45,559 bases of DNA, from NCBI GenBank assembly GCA_020048935.1, contig JAIFLS010000012.1:1-45559 (forward strand). The letters are read 5' to 3'. This document shows positions 8,570-17,723 of the stretch, one piece after another (within the stretch, counting starts at the first letter, position 1; every line of letters starts with the position of its first letter). The notes beneath the pieces are model-generated. The model had not been told where the DNA came from. It saw nothing but the letters and a program-made list of their open reading frames with translations, and searched no databases. Origin of the DNA: a bacterium. Lineage in GTDB: Bacteria > Verrucomicrobiota > Kiritimatiellia > UBA8416. Made by a program: the position numbers and the translations under genes.

Positions 8570-11533
8570 TTGCAATCAGATCGCATCGTAAACGAGAAGG
8601 ACTCAGCCCTGGTTGCTGATAACGGCTATGTGGCCATTGTCAACGATGATCCGATTCAGTTGGTCGTGCTGGCTGGCTTAGTTGCTAAAATGGGCTTGCG
8701 TGCGGCGTGTTTCGCGGGTGCCGAGGAAGCGCTTGAAAGCATGAGCCTGACCGATCCGCCTTTACTGGTTGTGACGGATATCTATATGCCCTCGATCGAT
8801 GGCTGGCGCTTCTGCCGCCTCTTGAGATCCCCTGAATACGCCGGCTTTAACCGGGTCCCGATTCTCGTCGTGTCCGCGACGTTTTCCGGCGAGGAACAGG
8901 ATCGAATCGCTGCCGATGTGGGGGCTGAGGCATTTCTGCCTTGTCCAATTGATGGCGGGATGTTTATTGATACGGTATGGCTGCTTCTCAATGGGCGGCC
9001 CGTACGCCCTTGCCCGCATGTCCTGATTGTGGATGATGATCCTGAATTCTCCCGATTGATGGCGACGGGGTTCGGCGAACACGGCTATCGCGTTACGGAG
9101 GCGGCGACCTGCCGGTCGGCAAGGACGGTGTTTGAGAACGAGCATGTGGATGTCGCGTTGCTTGACATCGGCCTGCCCGACGGGCGGGGCGATGCGTTTC
9201 TGCGGCAGTCTCATGACGAGGGTGGTGACACGGTTTTCATCATCATCAGCGGGACGCCGCATCCTGATGACTACTTGACCTGGATGAAAAGCGGGGCGTC
9301 GGCCAGTCTGCAGAAACCCTTTACGGTTGCCTATCTGCTTGAGATTTGCGCCAGGGCGCGGCGGGAAAAATCGTTATTGCGGGTCGAGGCCTTGCTGGAA
9401 TTGCGCACACGTGAGCTGCTGGAACGCGAAAAGGAGCGAGAGAAGCTTCAGGCGCGACTGGTCCAGGCGCAGAAAATGGAGACGGTTGGCCGGTTGGCGG
9501 GTGGCGTTGCGCACGATTTCAACAATATGCTAGGGGTCATTCTCGGGAATACCGAACTGGCGATGGATTTTGTAGACGCCGCCGACCCGCTGTTTGACAA
9601 TCTCAAGGAAGTACGCAATGCGGCGGTGCGCTCGGCGGATATTACGCGGCAGTTGCTGACCTTCTCGCGCAAGCAAACCGTTGCTCCCGTCGCGGTTGAT
9701 CTCAATGCGCAGTTGGAAGGTATGCTCAAGATGCTGCGCCGCCTGGTGACCGAGGATGTTACGATCCGGTGGACGCCGGGTGGCCATCTGTGGTCGGTCC
9801 TGATTGATCCCTGTCAGGTTGACCAAATGCTCGCGAACCTTTGCGTTAACGCCCGTGATGCGATTGAGCGCCCGGGGGGCAGTATCACGATCGCAACCGA
9901 TAATGTGACGCTGGATCGCCGGTTCTGCGATTATCATGCCGGTTGTGCGCCCGGACGGTATGTGTGCATACATGTGGGCGATAATGGTTGCGGCATGACG
10001 GCTGAGGTGCTTGAACACGCGTTTGAACCGTTTTATACCACGAAGGAAGTGGGCGAGGGGACCGGCCTCGGGTTGGCGACGGTGTATGGCATTGTAAAAC
10101 AGAACCACGGGCATGTGACAATCGACAGTGCCCCCGGCAATGGGACGGACGTCCGTATTTACCTGCCGCAACATGCAGCGGCAGTCGCTGAAACCAAGTC
10201 TGAAGTCGAGTTGCCGATTCCATGCGGGCATGGTGAGACCATATTGGTTGTGGAGGACGAATCGGCAATCCTGTATCTTTGCGCCTTGCTGCTGAAGCGG
10301 CAGCGTTACAACGTGCTGGCCGCACCGGGGCCGGCCGATGCCATCCGTCTGGCGCGCGAGCCTGGTGTTGCTGTCGATGTACTGCTGACCGATGTGATCA
10401 TGCCGGGGATGAATGGGCGGGAATTGGAAGCGGAAGTGCGGCAGTTGCACCCCGGCATGAAAAGTATTTTCATGTCGGGCTACACGTCTGACATTATTGA
10501 CAAGCAGGGCATTATGAACGCCGGGACGCATTTCATCCAGAAGCCCTTTGTCGCGCGTGATCTGGCGCACAAGTTGCAGGATGTACTGGCGGCGGATGCG
10601 GGCCCCCCCCCCCTTCCGTCGGCATTGTTACGCGAACCGAGTGCGGATCGCGTGCCTGCCGCGTGTGCCGCTGGCGATGCACCGCGGTCTGACAAGCCGT
10701 TGTCCGCGCCGGATGCCCCCGTGCGGGACGCCGCCCGCGAGGGTGATACGGCGCATTTGCAGATTTCGCGAAACCTGCAGCAACAGCGTCGGATTGAATC
10801 CATCGGGCGGTTGGCCAGAGGGGTTGCGAACGATTGCAATAATTTAATCATGGTGATCCAGTGGTACGCGGAACAGGCATTGGAGCTTATACCTCCGTCT
10901 CATTCCGCCCGGCAGTGGTTGGGCAAGATCCTGAGTGCCGCGGGCGAGTCCGCGGAATTGACGCGTCAGATGTTGTCCCGCCAGATGCTTGAATTTTCCC
11001 GTGATCAGGCGGCGCAGCCGGAAGTTGTCGACCTGCGTGTCCTGGCGGACACGCTCAAGCTTCTACATCGCCTGCTTCCTGACACGATTTCTATTTCCAT
11101 GGATCCGGGGCATGCGGTATGGCCGGTCTTCATCGATTCGGGGCAGTTGGACCAAATCCTGTTTAATCTCTGCTTGAATGCGCAGGACGCGATTGGTGAG
11201 ACGGAGGGCGAGATCCGGGTCGGGATTGAGAACGATAAGGGTGGGGAGCGGCTCGCGCTCAGGGTTCCCGGTTTCACGGCTGGTGATTATGTGCGGCTGT
11301 ATGTTGGCGACAGCGGCTGCGGCATGGATACGAACGTGCTTAACCATCTTTTTGATCCCTTTTTCACGACAAAAAATGAACGTGCCGGTCTTGGGCTGAC
11401 CACGGTGTCCGGCATCGTCAAGCAGAATGAGGGATACATTCTGGCGTCCAGCGAAGTCGGGAAAGGGTCGCTGATCGAGATTTACCTGCCACGTTATATT
11501 GCCGGCGTTCATGGCGTGGAGCAAGCGACATAA
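8570..11533 (+). CDS. Hybrid sensor kinase REC-REC-HK-REC followed by a pseudokinase core
   Basis: A 987-residue cytoplasmic protein starting with TTG, with GGAGG 8 bases upstream (8557-8561). Domain order: receiver 1 (about 18-140, Asp70, but Cys125 replaces the conserved Lys), receiver 2 (about 148-262, Asp199, intact Lys), a coiled coil, kinase core 1 (His315 in GGVAHDFNN; N box NLCVNARDA; G1 DNGCG; G2 GTGLGL) and receiver 3 (about 556-672, Asp608). A Pro/Ala-rich linker encoded partly by a C11 tract follows, then kinase core 2 (about 738-975). In core 2 the histidine position is Asn754 (GVANDCNN), while the ATP-binding boxes (LCLNAQDA, DSGCG, GLGLTT) look intact. Core 2 should therefore bind ATP but cannot autophosphorylate at the usual site. 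No transmembrane segment is seen. It may lead the block that ends at 18212. Confidence 0.9.
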   Translation: MQSDRIVNEKDSALVADNGYVAIVNDDPIQLVVLAGLVAKMGLRAACFAGAEEALESMSLTDPPLLVVTDIYMPSIDGWRFCRLLRSPEYAGFNRVPILVVSATFSGEEQDRIAADVGAEAFLPCPIDGGMFIDTVWLLLNGRPVRPCPHVLIVDDDPEFSRLMATGFGEHGYRVTEAATCRSARTVFENEHVDVALLDIGLPDGRGDAFLRQSHDEGGDTVFIIISGTPHPDDYLTWMKSGASASLQKPFTVAYLLEICARARREKSLLRVEALLELRTRELLEREKEREKLQARLVQAQKMETVGRLAGGVAHDFNNMLGVILGNTELAMDFVDAADPLFDNLKEVRNAAVRSADITRQLLTFSRKQTVAPVAVDLNAQLEGMLKMLRRLVTEDVTIRWTPGGHLWSVLIDPCQVDQMLANLCVNARDAIERPGGSITIATDNVTLDRRFCDYHAGCAPGRYVCIHVGDNGCGMTAEVLEHAFEPFYTTKEVGEGTGLGLATVYGIVKQNHGHVTIDSAPGNGTDVRIYLPQHAAAVAETKSEVELPIPCGHGETILVVEDESAILYLCALLLKRQRYNVLAAPGPADAIRLAREPGVAVDVLLTDVIMPGMNGRELEAEVRQLHPGMKSIFMSGYTSDIIDKQGIMNAGTHFIQKPFVARDLAHKLQDVLAADAGPPPLPSALLREPSADRVPAACAAGDAPRSDKPLSAPDAPVRDAAREGDTAHLQISRNLQQQRRIESIGRLARGVANDCNNLIMVIQWYAEQALELIPPSHSARQWLGKILSAAGESAELTRQMLSRQMLEFSRDQAAQPEVVDLRVLADTLKLLHRLLPDTISISMDPGHAVWPVFIDSGQLDQILFNLCLNAQDAIGETEGEIRVGIENDKGGERLALRVPGFTAGDYVRLYVGDSGCGMDTNVLNHLFDPFFTTKNERAGLGLTTVSGIVKQNEGYILASSEVGKGSLIEIYLPRYIAGVHGVEQAT
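10603..10613 (+). repeat. C11 homopolymer inside the hybrid kinase gene
   Basis: Eleven consecutive C residues encode Pro-Pro-Pro and part of the flanking codons (residues about 678-682), exactly between receiver 3 and the pseudokinase. Insertion of one C would bring a TGA at 10690-10692 into frame. Loss of one C would run to a stop at 10845-10847. Both outcomes remove the second kinase core and keep the first. Confidence 0.85.
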
Positions 11534-11558
11534 TGGGAGTTGGTGATGGGGGCGTGCC

Positions 11559-11909
11559 ATGCATGATGTGCAGATCGATCAGCTTCGCGTGGGTGATGTG
11601 GTTGCCGGCGATGTGCGCGATGTGTCGGGGAAAGTGCTTGTTCGTAAAGGCCTGGTCCTGACGGCCCGGTATTTGCGCGCACTACGGATGTGGGGGACGG
11701 AAACCGTTGCGATTGATGGCGAGGATCAATCCGCCCCGGCGCCAGCGGTGACGATTTCGCCGGCGGAGGAGGCGCAGGCACGGTCAGTGCTTGAACGGCG
11801 GTTCCTGCTTGCTCCGGTAACGCATCCGGCGATGGCCCGCCTTTTTGAGCTCAGCTTGAAACGGCAATTTCTGGCATGGCATGCCGAGGCGGGACATCAT
11901 GAAATTTGA
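11559..11909 (+). CDS. Small protein with a G-x-VL-x-x-G-type domain, coupled to HDOD gene
   Basis: A 116-residue soluble protein. The N-terminal half (LRVGDVVAGDVRDVSGKVLV, then RKGLVLTARYLRALRMWG) resembles the short beta-rich segment often found in front of HD-GYP or HDOD domains (leading to an LxxxG..V.V motif). The C-terminal half is helical and unrecognised. The gene overlaps the following HDOD gene by 11 bases, so the two are probably made together. That fits a split version of a protein in which this segment and the HDOD domain are fused. Function is unknown. Confidence 0.7.
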   Translation: MHDVQIDQLRVGDVVAGDVRDVSGKVLVRKGLVLTARYLRALRMWGTETVAIDGEDQSAPAPAVTISPAEEAQARSVLERRFLLAPVTHPAMARLFELSLKRQFLAWHAEAGHHEI

Positions 11910-12756
11910 ATCGGCTGACGACCTTGTTGCCAACGTGCAGACGATCCCTTCCCTGCCGGCGGTGTTTGACCGGATTAATAAGGTTGCCAACCAGCCCTCG
12001 GCCGCGCTTATGGATGTGGCGGGGGTTATCAGTGAGGATGTCGGACTGAGTTCACGACTATTGAAGCTGGTTAATAGTGCCTATTTCGGTTTTCCCTCGC
12101 GTATTGAAAGCGTGACGAAAGCATGTGTGATCGTGGGCACGCGGCAAATCCGCCAACTTGCATTGGCGACGTCGGTTGTCAACGTCTTCAAATCCGTGCC
12201 GCCGGATATTCTGAATATGCAGATGTTCTGGCGGCACAGCGTCGGATGCGCCATGGCCGCCCGCACCGTGGCGATGATCGGGGGTGCCCAGGATGTTGAG
12301 AGCCATTTCGTGCTGGGGCTGCTTCACGATGTCGGACGGCTGGTCATGTTACAGACGATGCCGGATGAGACCGCGCGTGTCATCCGTGAGTCATACGACG
12401 CGAATTGCCTGACACATGACCTGGAGCGGCGCCGGTTCGGATTCACGCATGCGGATGTGGGCAGTGCGCTCTTGAAACGCTGGGGGCTGCCCCCGGTTGT
12501 GGTGGAGGCGGTAGGCCGGCATCATACGCCGGTTGAGGCGCCGTGCAACCAGCACGAGGCGGCTTGCGTCCATTATTGTGATATTGTGGTGCATGCACTG
12601 GGTATCGGCCAAAGCGGGAATCCGATGGTACCGCCGATGGATGAAACCGCCTGGGATGTGCTTGGTCTTGAACCCGAGGCTGCCGATGCGGTGGTTGCGC
12701 AGCTTGACACGCAGATTGAGGAGCTTGCCGACCAGTTTTGCGGGGGTGCGCAGTGA
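11899..12756 (+). CDS. HDOD domain protein
   Basis: A 285-residue single-domain HDOD protein. Recognisable parts: IPSLPAVFDRI, the ISEDVGLSSRLLKLVNSAYFG helix pair, SVTKACVIVGTRQIRQLALA, and LGLLHDVGRLVM with a residual HD. The start at 11899 (MKFESADD) is preceded by a GAGG/GGGA stretch; an in-frame ATG at 11881 is farther inside the previous gene. Its stop overlaps the GTG start of the hybrid kinase (GTGA at 12753-12756). Upstream small-protein coupling and downstream kinase coupling suggest a signal-transduction role next to the tripartite kinase. Confidence 0.9.
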   Translation: MKFESADDLVANVQTIPSLPAVFDRINKVANQPSAALMDVAGVISEDVGLSSRLLKLVNSAYFGFPSRIESVTKACVIVGTRQIRQLALATSVVNVFKSVPPDILNMQMFWRHSVGCAMAARTVAMIGGAQDVESHFVLGLLHDVGRLVMLQTMPDETARVIRESYDANCLTHDLERRRFGFTHADVGSALLKRWGLPPVVVEAVGRHHTPVEAPCNQHEAACVHYCDIVVHALGIGQSGNPMVPPMDETAWDVLGLEPEAADAVVAQLDTQIEELADQFCGGAQ

Positions 12757-15038
12757 GCCCCTCCGGCCACCCTGATTACCGTCTTGAGAATCATGACGCG
12801 GGACGGGAATCCGTCGGGGATAGCGGTACGCTCTGGACACTGGATGCCTTGAGTATCGTGCAATCCTTTGTCGGCGCCCCGGGCGGCGGGACGCTGCGGG
12901 GGAATCCTGCCTTAGCGGAAATCTACGCCGAGGGGGCCGTGCATATTCGCGCATTGCTTCCCGATATCGCTGAATTCGGGATCATGCTGCTTGATGCGTC
13001 GCATCTGGATATGACGTTTGCATTTTGCGACCCGGAATCCTCGCGAGCACGCTTGCAGGCCGAGGTCGATGCCCAGATTGATGCCGGGATTGTGGGCTGG
13101 GCGCTTCGGCAAGGACAGCTTTGCATTACGCCGTCGCTGGTGGTGCCGGACCGGCATGTGATCCTGCGTCTACTGGCAACACGATTTGATCGGCTTGGAA
13201 TGTTTGTGGGGATCATCCGTGAGGACCCGCTGGCAGCATCCCCGATCGTTGGCGAATTGCTGGCGCTTTTGCTGACCGGGTTGTCGACGGCGATCGAAAG
13301 CTGCAAGCTGCAGGATCAGTTGCTGGCGGCGAATCGTGATCTTGAGAACCGGATTGCGGAACGGACGTCCGAGCTGGTGGAGGAAACCCGTCGGGCAAAC
13401 GATCTGGCTAGTCGCGCGGATGCCGCTAATATTGCCAAGAGTGAGTTCCTGGCCAACATGAGTCATGAGATCCGGACGCCGTTGAATGGTGTGACCGGCA
13501 TGGTCGCGATGTTACGGGATTCTCCACTGTCGGAAGCGCAGCGCCAATATGCCGAGGTTGCCAATTCAAGTGCGCAATCATTACTGGAAGTATTGAATGG
13601 GATTCTTGACTTATCGAAAATCGAGTCCGGGAAGTTGACCCTGGATATCGAGAATGTCAACCTTCACGGTCTGCTGGATGGCGTGCGAAAAATTTACGCG
13701 ATGCGTGCCGTTACTAAAAACCTTGGCTTTCGTTGCGAAATTGATCGGGGTGTCCCTGCCGGTGTGCGCTGCGATCCTGTACGTTTACGCCAGGTGCTGA
13801 TGAATTTGCTCGACAATGCCGTCAAATTCACGAAACAAGGCGAAGTCAGTTTACGGGTTTCCGTGGTCCGCGATCACGACGATGGCGGACCCTCTGGTGC
13901 AGATGCCGTCTGCCTTCGTTTTTCGGTCTGCGATTCGGGGATTGGCATTCCGGCCGACAAGCAGCATTTGTTATTCCAGAAATTCTCGCAGGTGGATGGG
14001 TCCGTGTCGCGGCGGTTTGGCGGGACAGGGCTCGGGTTGGCGATCTCCTACCAGCTTGTCGAGATGATGGGCGGGAAGTTCGAGGTCCAGAGCGAGGTTG
14101 GCAAGGGCACCGAATTCAGTTTTACGGCTTGCTTTGTATGCGTAGGCGCGCATGAACTGCCTATCGCCGGTTTTGGTGCGAGTGGCGTTCCTGGGGCAAC
14201 GCCCGACTTCAGGGGCAACGACGTGCATGTGCTGTTGGTGGAGGATAACCTCACGAATCAGCAGGTGGCTTGCGGCATGCTACAGAAAATGGGGATTATT
14301 GCGGACGTTGCCAGCAATGGGGCTGAGGCTCTCAACAGGGTTCGGAGTCGCGCATACGATCTGGTGTTGATGGATTGCCAGATGCCGGTCATGGATGGCA
14401 TGACCGCCACCCGTTCTCTTCGGTCCATGCAGCCATCCGCTACGCAACCCCTGGCCACTTTGCCATCGGTTCCCGTCGTGGCGATGACGGCGCATGCATT
14501 ACAAGGCGACCGTGAAATCTGCATCGCTGCCGGCATGAACGATTATCTTGCCAAGCCGGTGGCCACGGATGCGCTTGGGGCGATTCTGAATAAATGGCTG
14601 CCGGTGCACAAGCGTGCAAGCCAGTATGTTGCCGTACCCCCCTTCACGGCCGGGAATCAAACCGCCGATGCATCAGCGCGCAGCACGCCATGTGCAGTAT
14701 GGAATCAAGCGGAAATGCGAAAGAGGCTGCTTGGGGATGATGACCTTATCGCTCGCGTCCTCAATGACTACCTTAAACAGGTGCCTGGGCAGTTAAGCGC
14801 ATTGCGCGATTCGCTCTTGAAGGCAGAGCGGCAGGAGTTGAAGCGGATGGCGCACACGTTGAAGGGCTCCTCTGCCAGTGTCGGTGCGGACGTGTTGAGC
14901 GCGGCGGCATTCAAAGTCGAGCAGGCCGCACAAGCTTTTGATGCGGATTTCCTGACGGCGCAGATGGATGTGCTCGATCAGGAATTTGCGCGACTTAAAG
15001 AGGTCATGGCATTGGGTGGTGCCGTTTGTACTTGCTAA
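12753..15038 (+). CDS. Tripartite hybrid histidine kinase (HK-REC-HPt, BarA-like)
   Basis: A 761-residue protein. The N-terminal ~180 residues look like a divergent GAF-type sensory region (AGIVGWALRQGQLCITPS). A coiled coil (AANRDLENRIAERTSEL) follows, then a classical HisKA with His238 (NMSHEIRTPLNG), an ATPase (LLDNAVKF; CDSGIGIP; GTGLGLAIS), a receiver with Asp541 (LVLMDCQMPVMDG) and a C-terminal HPt with His701 (MAHTLKGSSASVG). This allows an internal His-Asp-His phosphorelay ending at a separate response regulator. GTG at 12753 overlaps the HDOD stop; GGGGG lies 6 bases upstream. No membrane segment is seen, so it should sense a cytoplasmic cue. Its HisKA belongs to a different subtype from the HDFNN kinases around it. 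Confidence 0.93.
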   Translation: MSPSGHPDYRLENHDAGRESVGDSGTLWTLDALSIVQSFVGAPGGGTLRGNPALAEIYAEGAVHIRALLPDIAEFGIMLLDASHLDMTFAFCDPESSRARLQAEVDAQIDAGIVGWALRQGQLCITPSLVVPDRHVILRLLATRFDRLGMFVGIIREDPLAASPIVGELLALLLTGLSTAIESCKLQDQLLAANRDLENRIAERTSELVEETRRANDLASRADAANIAKSEFLANMSHEIRTPLNGVTGMVAMLRDSPLSEAQRQYAEVANSSAQSLLEVLNGILDLSKIESGKLTLDIENVNLHGLLDGVRKIYAMRAVTKNLGFRCEIDRGVPAGVRCDPVRLRQVLMNLLDNAVKFTKQGEVSLRVSVVRDHDDGGPSGADAVCLRFSVCDSGIGIPADKQHLLFQKFSQVDGSVSRRFGGTGLGLAISYQLVEMMGGKFEVQSEVGKGTEFSFTACFVCVGAHELPIAGFGASGVPGATPDFRGNDVHVLLVEDNLTNQQVACGMLQKMGIIADVASNGAEALNRVRSRAYDLVLMDCQMPVMDGMTATRSLRSMQPSATQPLATLPSVPVVAMTAHALQGDREICIAAGMNDYLAKPVATDALGAILNKWLPVHKRASQYVAVPPFTAGNQTADASARSTPCAVWNQAEMRKRLLGDDDLIARVLNDYLKQVPGQLSALRDSLLKAERQELKRMAHTLKGSSASVGADVLSAAAFKVEQAAQAFDADFLTAQMDVLDQEFARLKEVMALGGAVCTC

Positions 15039-15066
15039 GATAACACTTCAACCGTAGGATTCCCGG

Positions 15067-17676
15067 ATGCACTCAAATACTGTCACGCTTGATGATATCC
15101 GCGAGTGGGCTGGCCAAGCAGCGGGTGAGTTCATGCTCCTCGGTCCCTCGGATTTGCAGGGGCTTGCGCGCCTGGTCAAATCCCTGCAACAAAAAGCCTC
15201 TGAGTGTGCCGTTGCTGAGAATGCTGAGAATGTGCGCGCTTATGCCGATTCGCTGCTCAGAGCATCGGGAACGCTCAAGGCAATCATATTGAATGAGGCT
15301 CCTGATAAGGAGGCTGCCTTGGACACGGTTGCCGGTGTGCTTGATCAGGGGCAATCGCTTGGGTTGCATCCGGAGCGGGGCGGTCGCGCCAAACAGGACC
15401 CTGCGGTTTCGCAGGATGCGGCGACGGACACCACTGCCTCCGCCGCAACGAAAGGCGAATATGCGCCCTGGGTGGATGATGAGATTGTCGCCGCGTATGT
15501 CGAGCAGCAGGTGGCGGTGTTGCCTGAGATGGAGCAGCAGATCCTTGCCTATGAATCGCAACCGGATCCGGCCTTGGTTTCGGCGCTGCGACGCACGATT
15601 CATACCCTGAAGGGAGAGTCGGGGGTCGTCGGCGCCATGAATGTCGAAAAGGCTTGTCATCGGCTCGAGGATTACCTGAATGAGTCGACGATCGCGATGG
15701 CGACCGACGTGCTGCTGGCGGCGATCGACTGGATCGGTAATGCCGTGCGTTCGTTTGGCACCAGCGGGGAACAGGTTGATCCAGCCCCCGTCCTTGCCTT
15801 GTTCGAGGGGAATGATTCGTTGCAGAAGGGGAACGACGAACCGGAGGGCGAAGCCGTCGTCCCGACCGCGACCGTCCCGATGGATGCCCCCGTGTCGAAA
15901 GCGCCCGCCACCACGGTTCCTATTTCCGACCGCGACCTGGCCAATGATTTCGTGACTGAATCCCAGGAACATTTTGAAGCTGCCGATGAGAATCTGCTAG
16001 TTCTCGAGAAAGACCCGACCAATAAGGAATCGATCGGGGCTGTTTTCAGGGCGTTCCATACCATCAAGGGGGTTTCCGGCTTTCTCGGGTTAACACCTGT
16101 CGGGGAGCTTGCGCATGCGGCGGAAACGTTGCTCGATGAGATTCGCAAAGGCAAGCATTCATTTAAGGGGGGGGCCGTTGAAGCCACATTTAACGCGCTT
16201 GATCTTTTAAAGGTTATGATTGGTGATTTGCACGTTGCGTTGGAAAAGAATACGGATTTTCCCGTACGCCCGGAGGTCGAGTCTAGTATCAAGGTGCTTC
16301 GGGCGATTACTGAACGGAAAGAGCCTGATATGCCTGATGCTGGCTTGCCGCCCGCCGTGGTGCCGGTCGCGGAACCTGTCGCCATAAAACCAACCGTGGA
16401 GCGAGGACAGCCTGTATCGACTGAAGCGACTGCGCCGAAGGCACCGGAACACAAGCACAAGCCTGCTGCTGAAACCAAGGCGGCAGGGGATGCTGCCGCC
16501 AAGGCCACGGGGGAAGCGGGCGGCACGATGAAGGTGGATGCGAGCCGGATCGACCTGCTGCTGGACACGATTGGTGAACTGGTGATTGCGGAGGCGATTG
16601 TGGCTGGCGATCCGGATATCCAGGCCATCAAATCGCTGAGGCTTGAGAAGAATCTTGCATTGCTTGGCAAGATTACGCGGTCCCTGCAGGATATGGGAAT
16701 GTCGATGCGTCTCGTTCCGATTGACCCTGTTTTCCGGAAAATGGCCCGTCTGGTGCGTGATCTTTCGCATAAGTCAGGGAAGAAAGTTGATCTTAAGATC
16801 GAAGGTGGTGAGACTGAGATTGACAAAAGCATGGTCGACAAGCTTGGCGATCCGCTTGTTCATATGATTCGGAACTCAATGGATCATGGTCTTGAATCTT
16901 CGGAGGATCGTTTGGCGGCTGGAAAGCCCGAGGTCGGTGTAATTACGTTGCGGGCGTATCATAAGGGTGGCAGCATACAAATCGATATCGAGGATAATGG
17001 CCGTGGCTTGAATCGCGAGGCGATTGTGAACAAGGCCATTGAGAGGAATCTGATCCGCAGTGGCGAGGGAATGTCGGATCAGGAAATCTTCGCTCTCATT
17101 TTCGAGCCTGGCTTCTCGACTGCAGCCAAAATCACAGAAATATCGGGACGCGGGGTTGGTATGGATGTGGTTAGGCGCAATGTCGAGTCACTCCGTGGTA
17201 ATGTCATCATCCGGTCAACGCCCGGAGAGGGTTCTGTTTTCACTCTAGCGCTACCGCTGACAACAGCCATCATTGATGGATTGCTTGCCAGGGTCGGTGC
17301 GGAGATCTTTATCCTGCCAACGCTCTCGGTTCTGGAATCCTTCCGCCCCTTGGATGGCCAGATCCACCCAGTGGGAGGGCAGGGTGAGGTTGTGTCATTT
17401 CGTGATATGCTACTTCCGCTTTACCGTTTGTCCGCGATTCTTAATGTGCCGAATGCCCATTCCGATCCTTGCCAAGCGATTATCATGGTGATTGAAGATT
17501 CCGGCAGATACTGGGGCTTGATGGTTGATGAGTTGCTTGGTCAGCAACAAGTGGTCATCAAAAGTATCGGGGACGGGGTTGGTGTGGTGCCTGGCATTGC
17601 CGGCGCCAGTATCCTGGCCGATGGACGTCCAGGACTGATTCTTGACACAGCCGGCATCATTCGTTTGGTTTCGTAG
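15067..17676 (+). CDS. cheA: Second CheA-type histidine kinase, two HPt domains
   Basis: An 869-residue CheA paralogue. The N-terminal ~135 residues have an HPt-like helical look but no His-x-x-Lys-Gly. HPt with His179 (IHTLKGESG) and HPt with His331 (FHTIKGVSGFLG) follow. After a Pro/Ala/Lys-rich linker come the dimerisation helices (from about 485), the ATPase (LVHMIRNSMDHG; DNGRG; GRGVGMDVV) and a CheW-like domain. All kinase boxes look intact. ATG 15067 has only a weak upstream purine stretch. A G8 run lies at 16167-16174. Sequence similarity to the first CheA is clear in the kinase core and weak in the HPt part, so this is an old paralogue or a separate pathway. Its output may be the receiver gene just downstream. 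Confidence 0.94.
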   Translation: MHSNTVTLDDIREWAGQAAGEFMLLGPSDLQGLARLVKSLQQKASECAVAENAENVRAYADSLLRASGTLKAIILNEAPDKEAALDTVAGVLDQGQSLGLHPERGGRAKQDPAVSQDAATDTTASAATKGEYAPWVDDEIVAAYVEQQVAVLPEMEQQILAYESQPDPALVSALRRTIHTLKGESGVVGAMNVEKACHRLEDYLNESTIAMATDVLLAAIDWIGNAVRSFGTSGEQVDPAPVLALFEGNDSLQKGNDEPEGEAVVPTATVPMDAPVSKAPATTVPISDRDLANDFVTESQEHFEAADENLLVLEKDPTNKESIGAVFRAFHTIKGVSGFLGLTPVGELAHAAETLLDEIRKGKHSFKGGAVEATFNALDLLKVMIGDLHVALEKNTDFPVRPEVESSIKVLRAITERKEPDMPDAGLPPAVVPVAEPVAIKPTVERGQPVSTEATAPKAPEHKHKPAAETKAAGDAAAKATGEAGGTMKVDASRIDLLLDTIGELVIAEAIVAGDPDIQAIKSLRLEKNLALLGKITRSLQDMGMSMRLVPIDPVFRKMARLVRDLSHKSGKKVDLKIEGGETEIDKSMVDKLGDPLVHMIRNSMDHGLESSEDRLAAGKPEVGVITLRAYHKGGSIQIDIEDNGRGLNREAIVNKAIERNLIRSGEGMSDQEIFALIFEPGFSTAAKITEISGRGVGMDVVRRNVESLRGNVIIRSTPGEGSVFTLALPLTTAIIDGLLARVGAEIFILPTLSVLESFRPLDGQIHPVGGQGEVVSFRDMLLPLYRLSAILNVPNAHSDPCQAIIMVIEDSGRYWGLMVDELLGQQQVVIKSIGDGVGVVPGIAGASILADGRPGLILDTAGIIRLVS

Positions 17677-17723
17677 ACAGCAAACGGAGCGGCAGGAACG
17701 CACACGAGATATAAGGTTCAGGT

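Noticed and set aside
15672..16841. Long open frame (389 codons) on the minus strand
   Set aside because: Antisense to the second cheA; low-complexity Ser/Ala-rich product and the plus-strand protein is clearly real.
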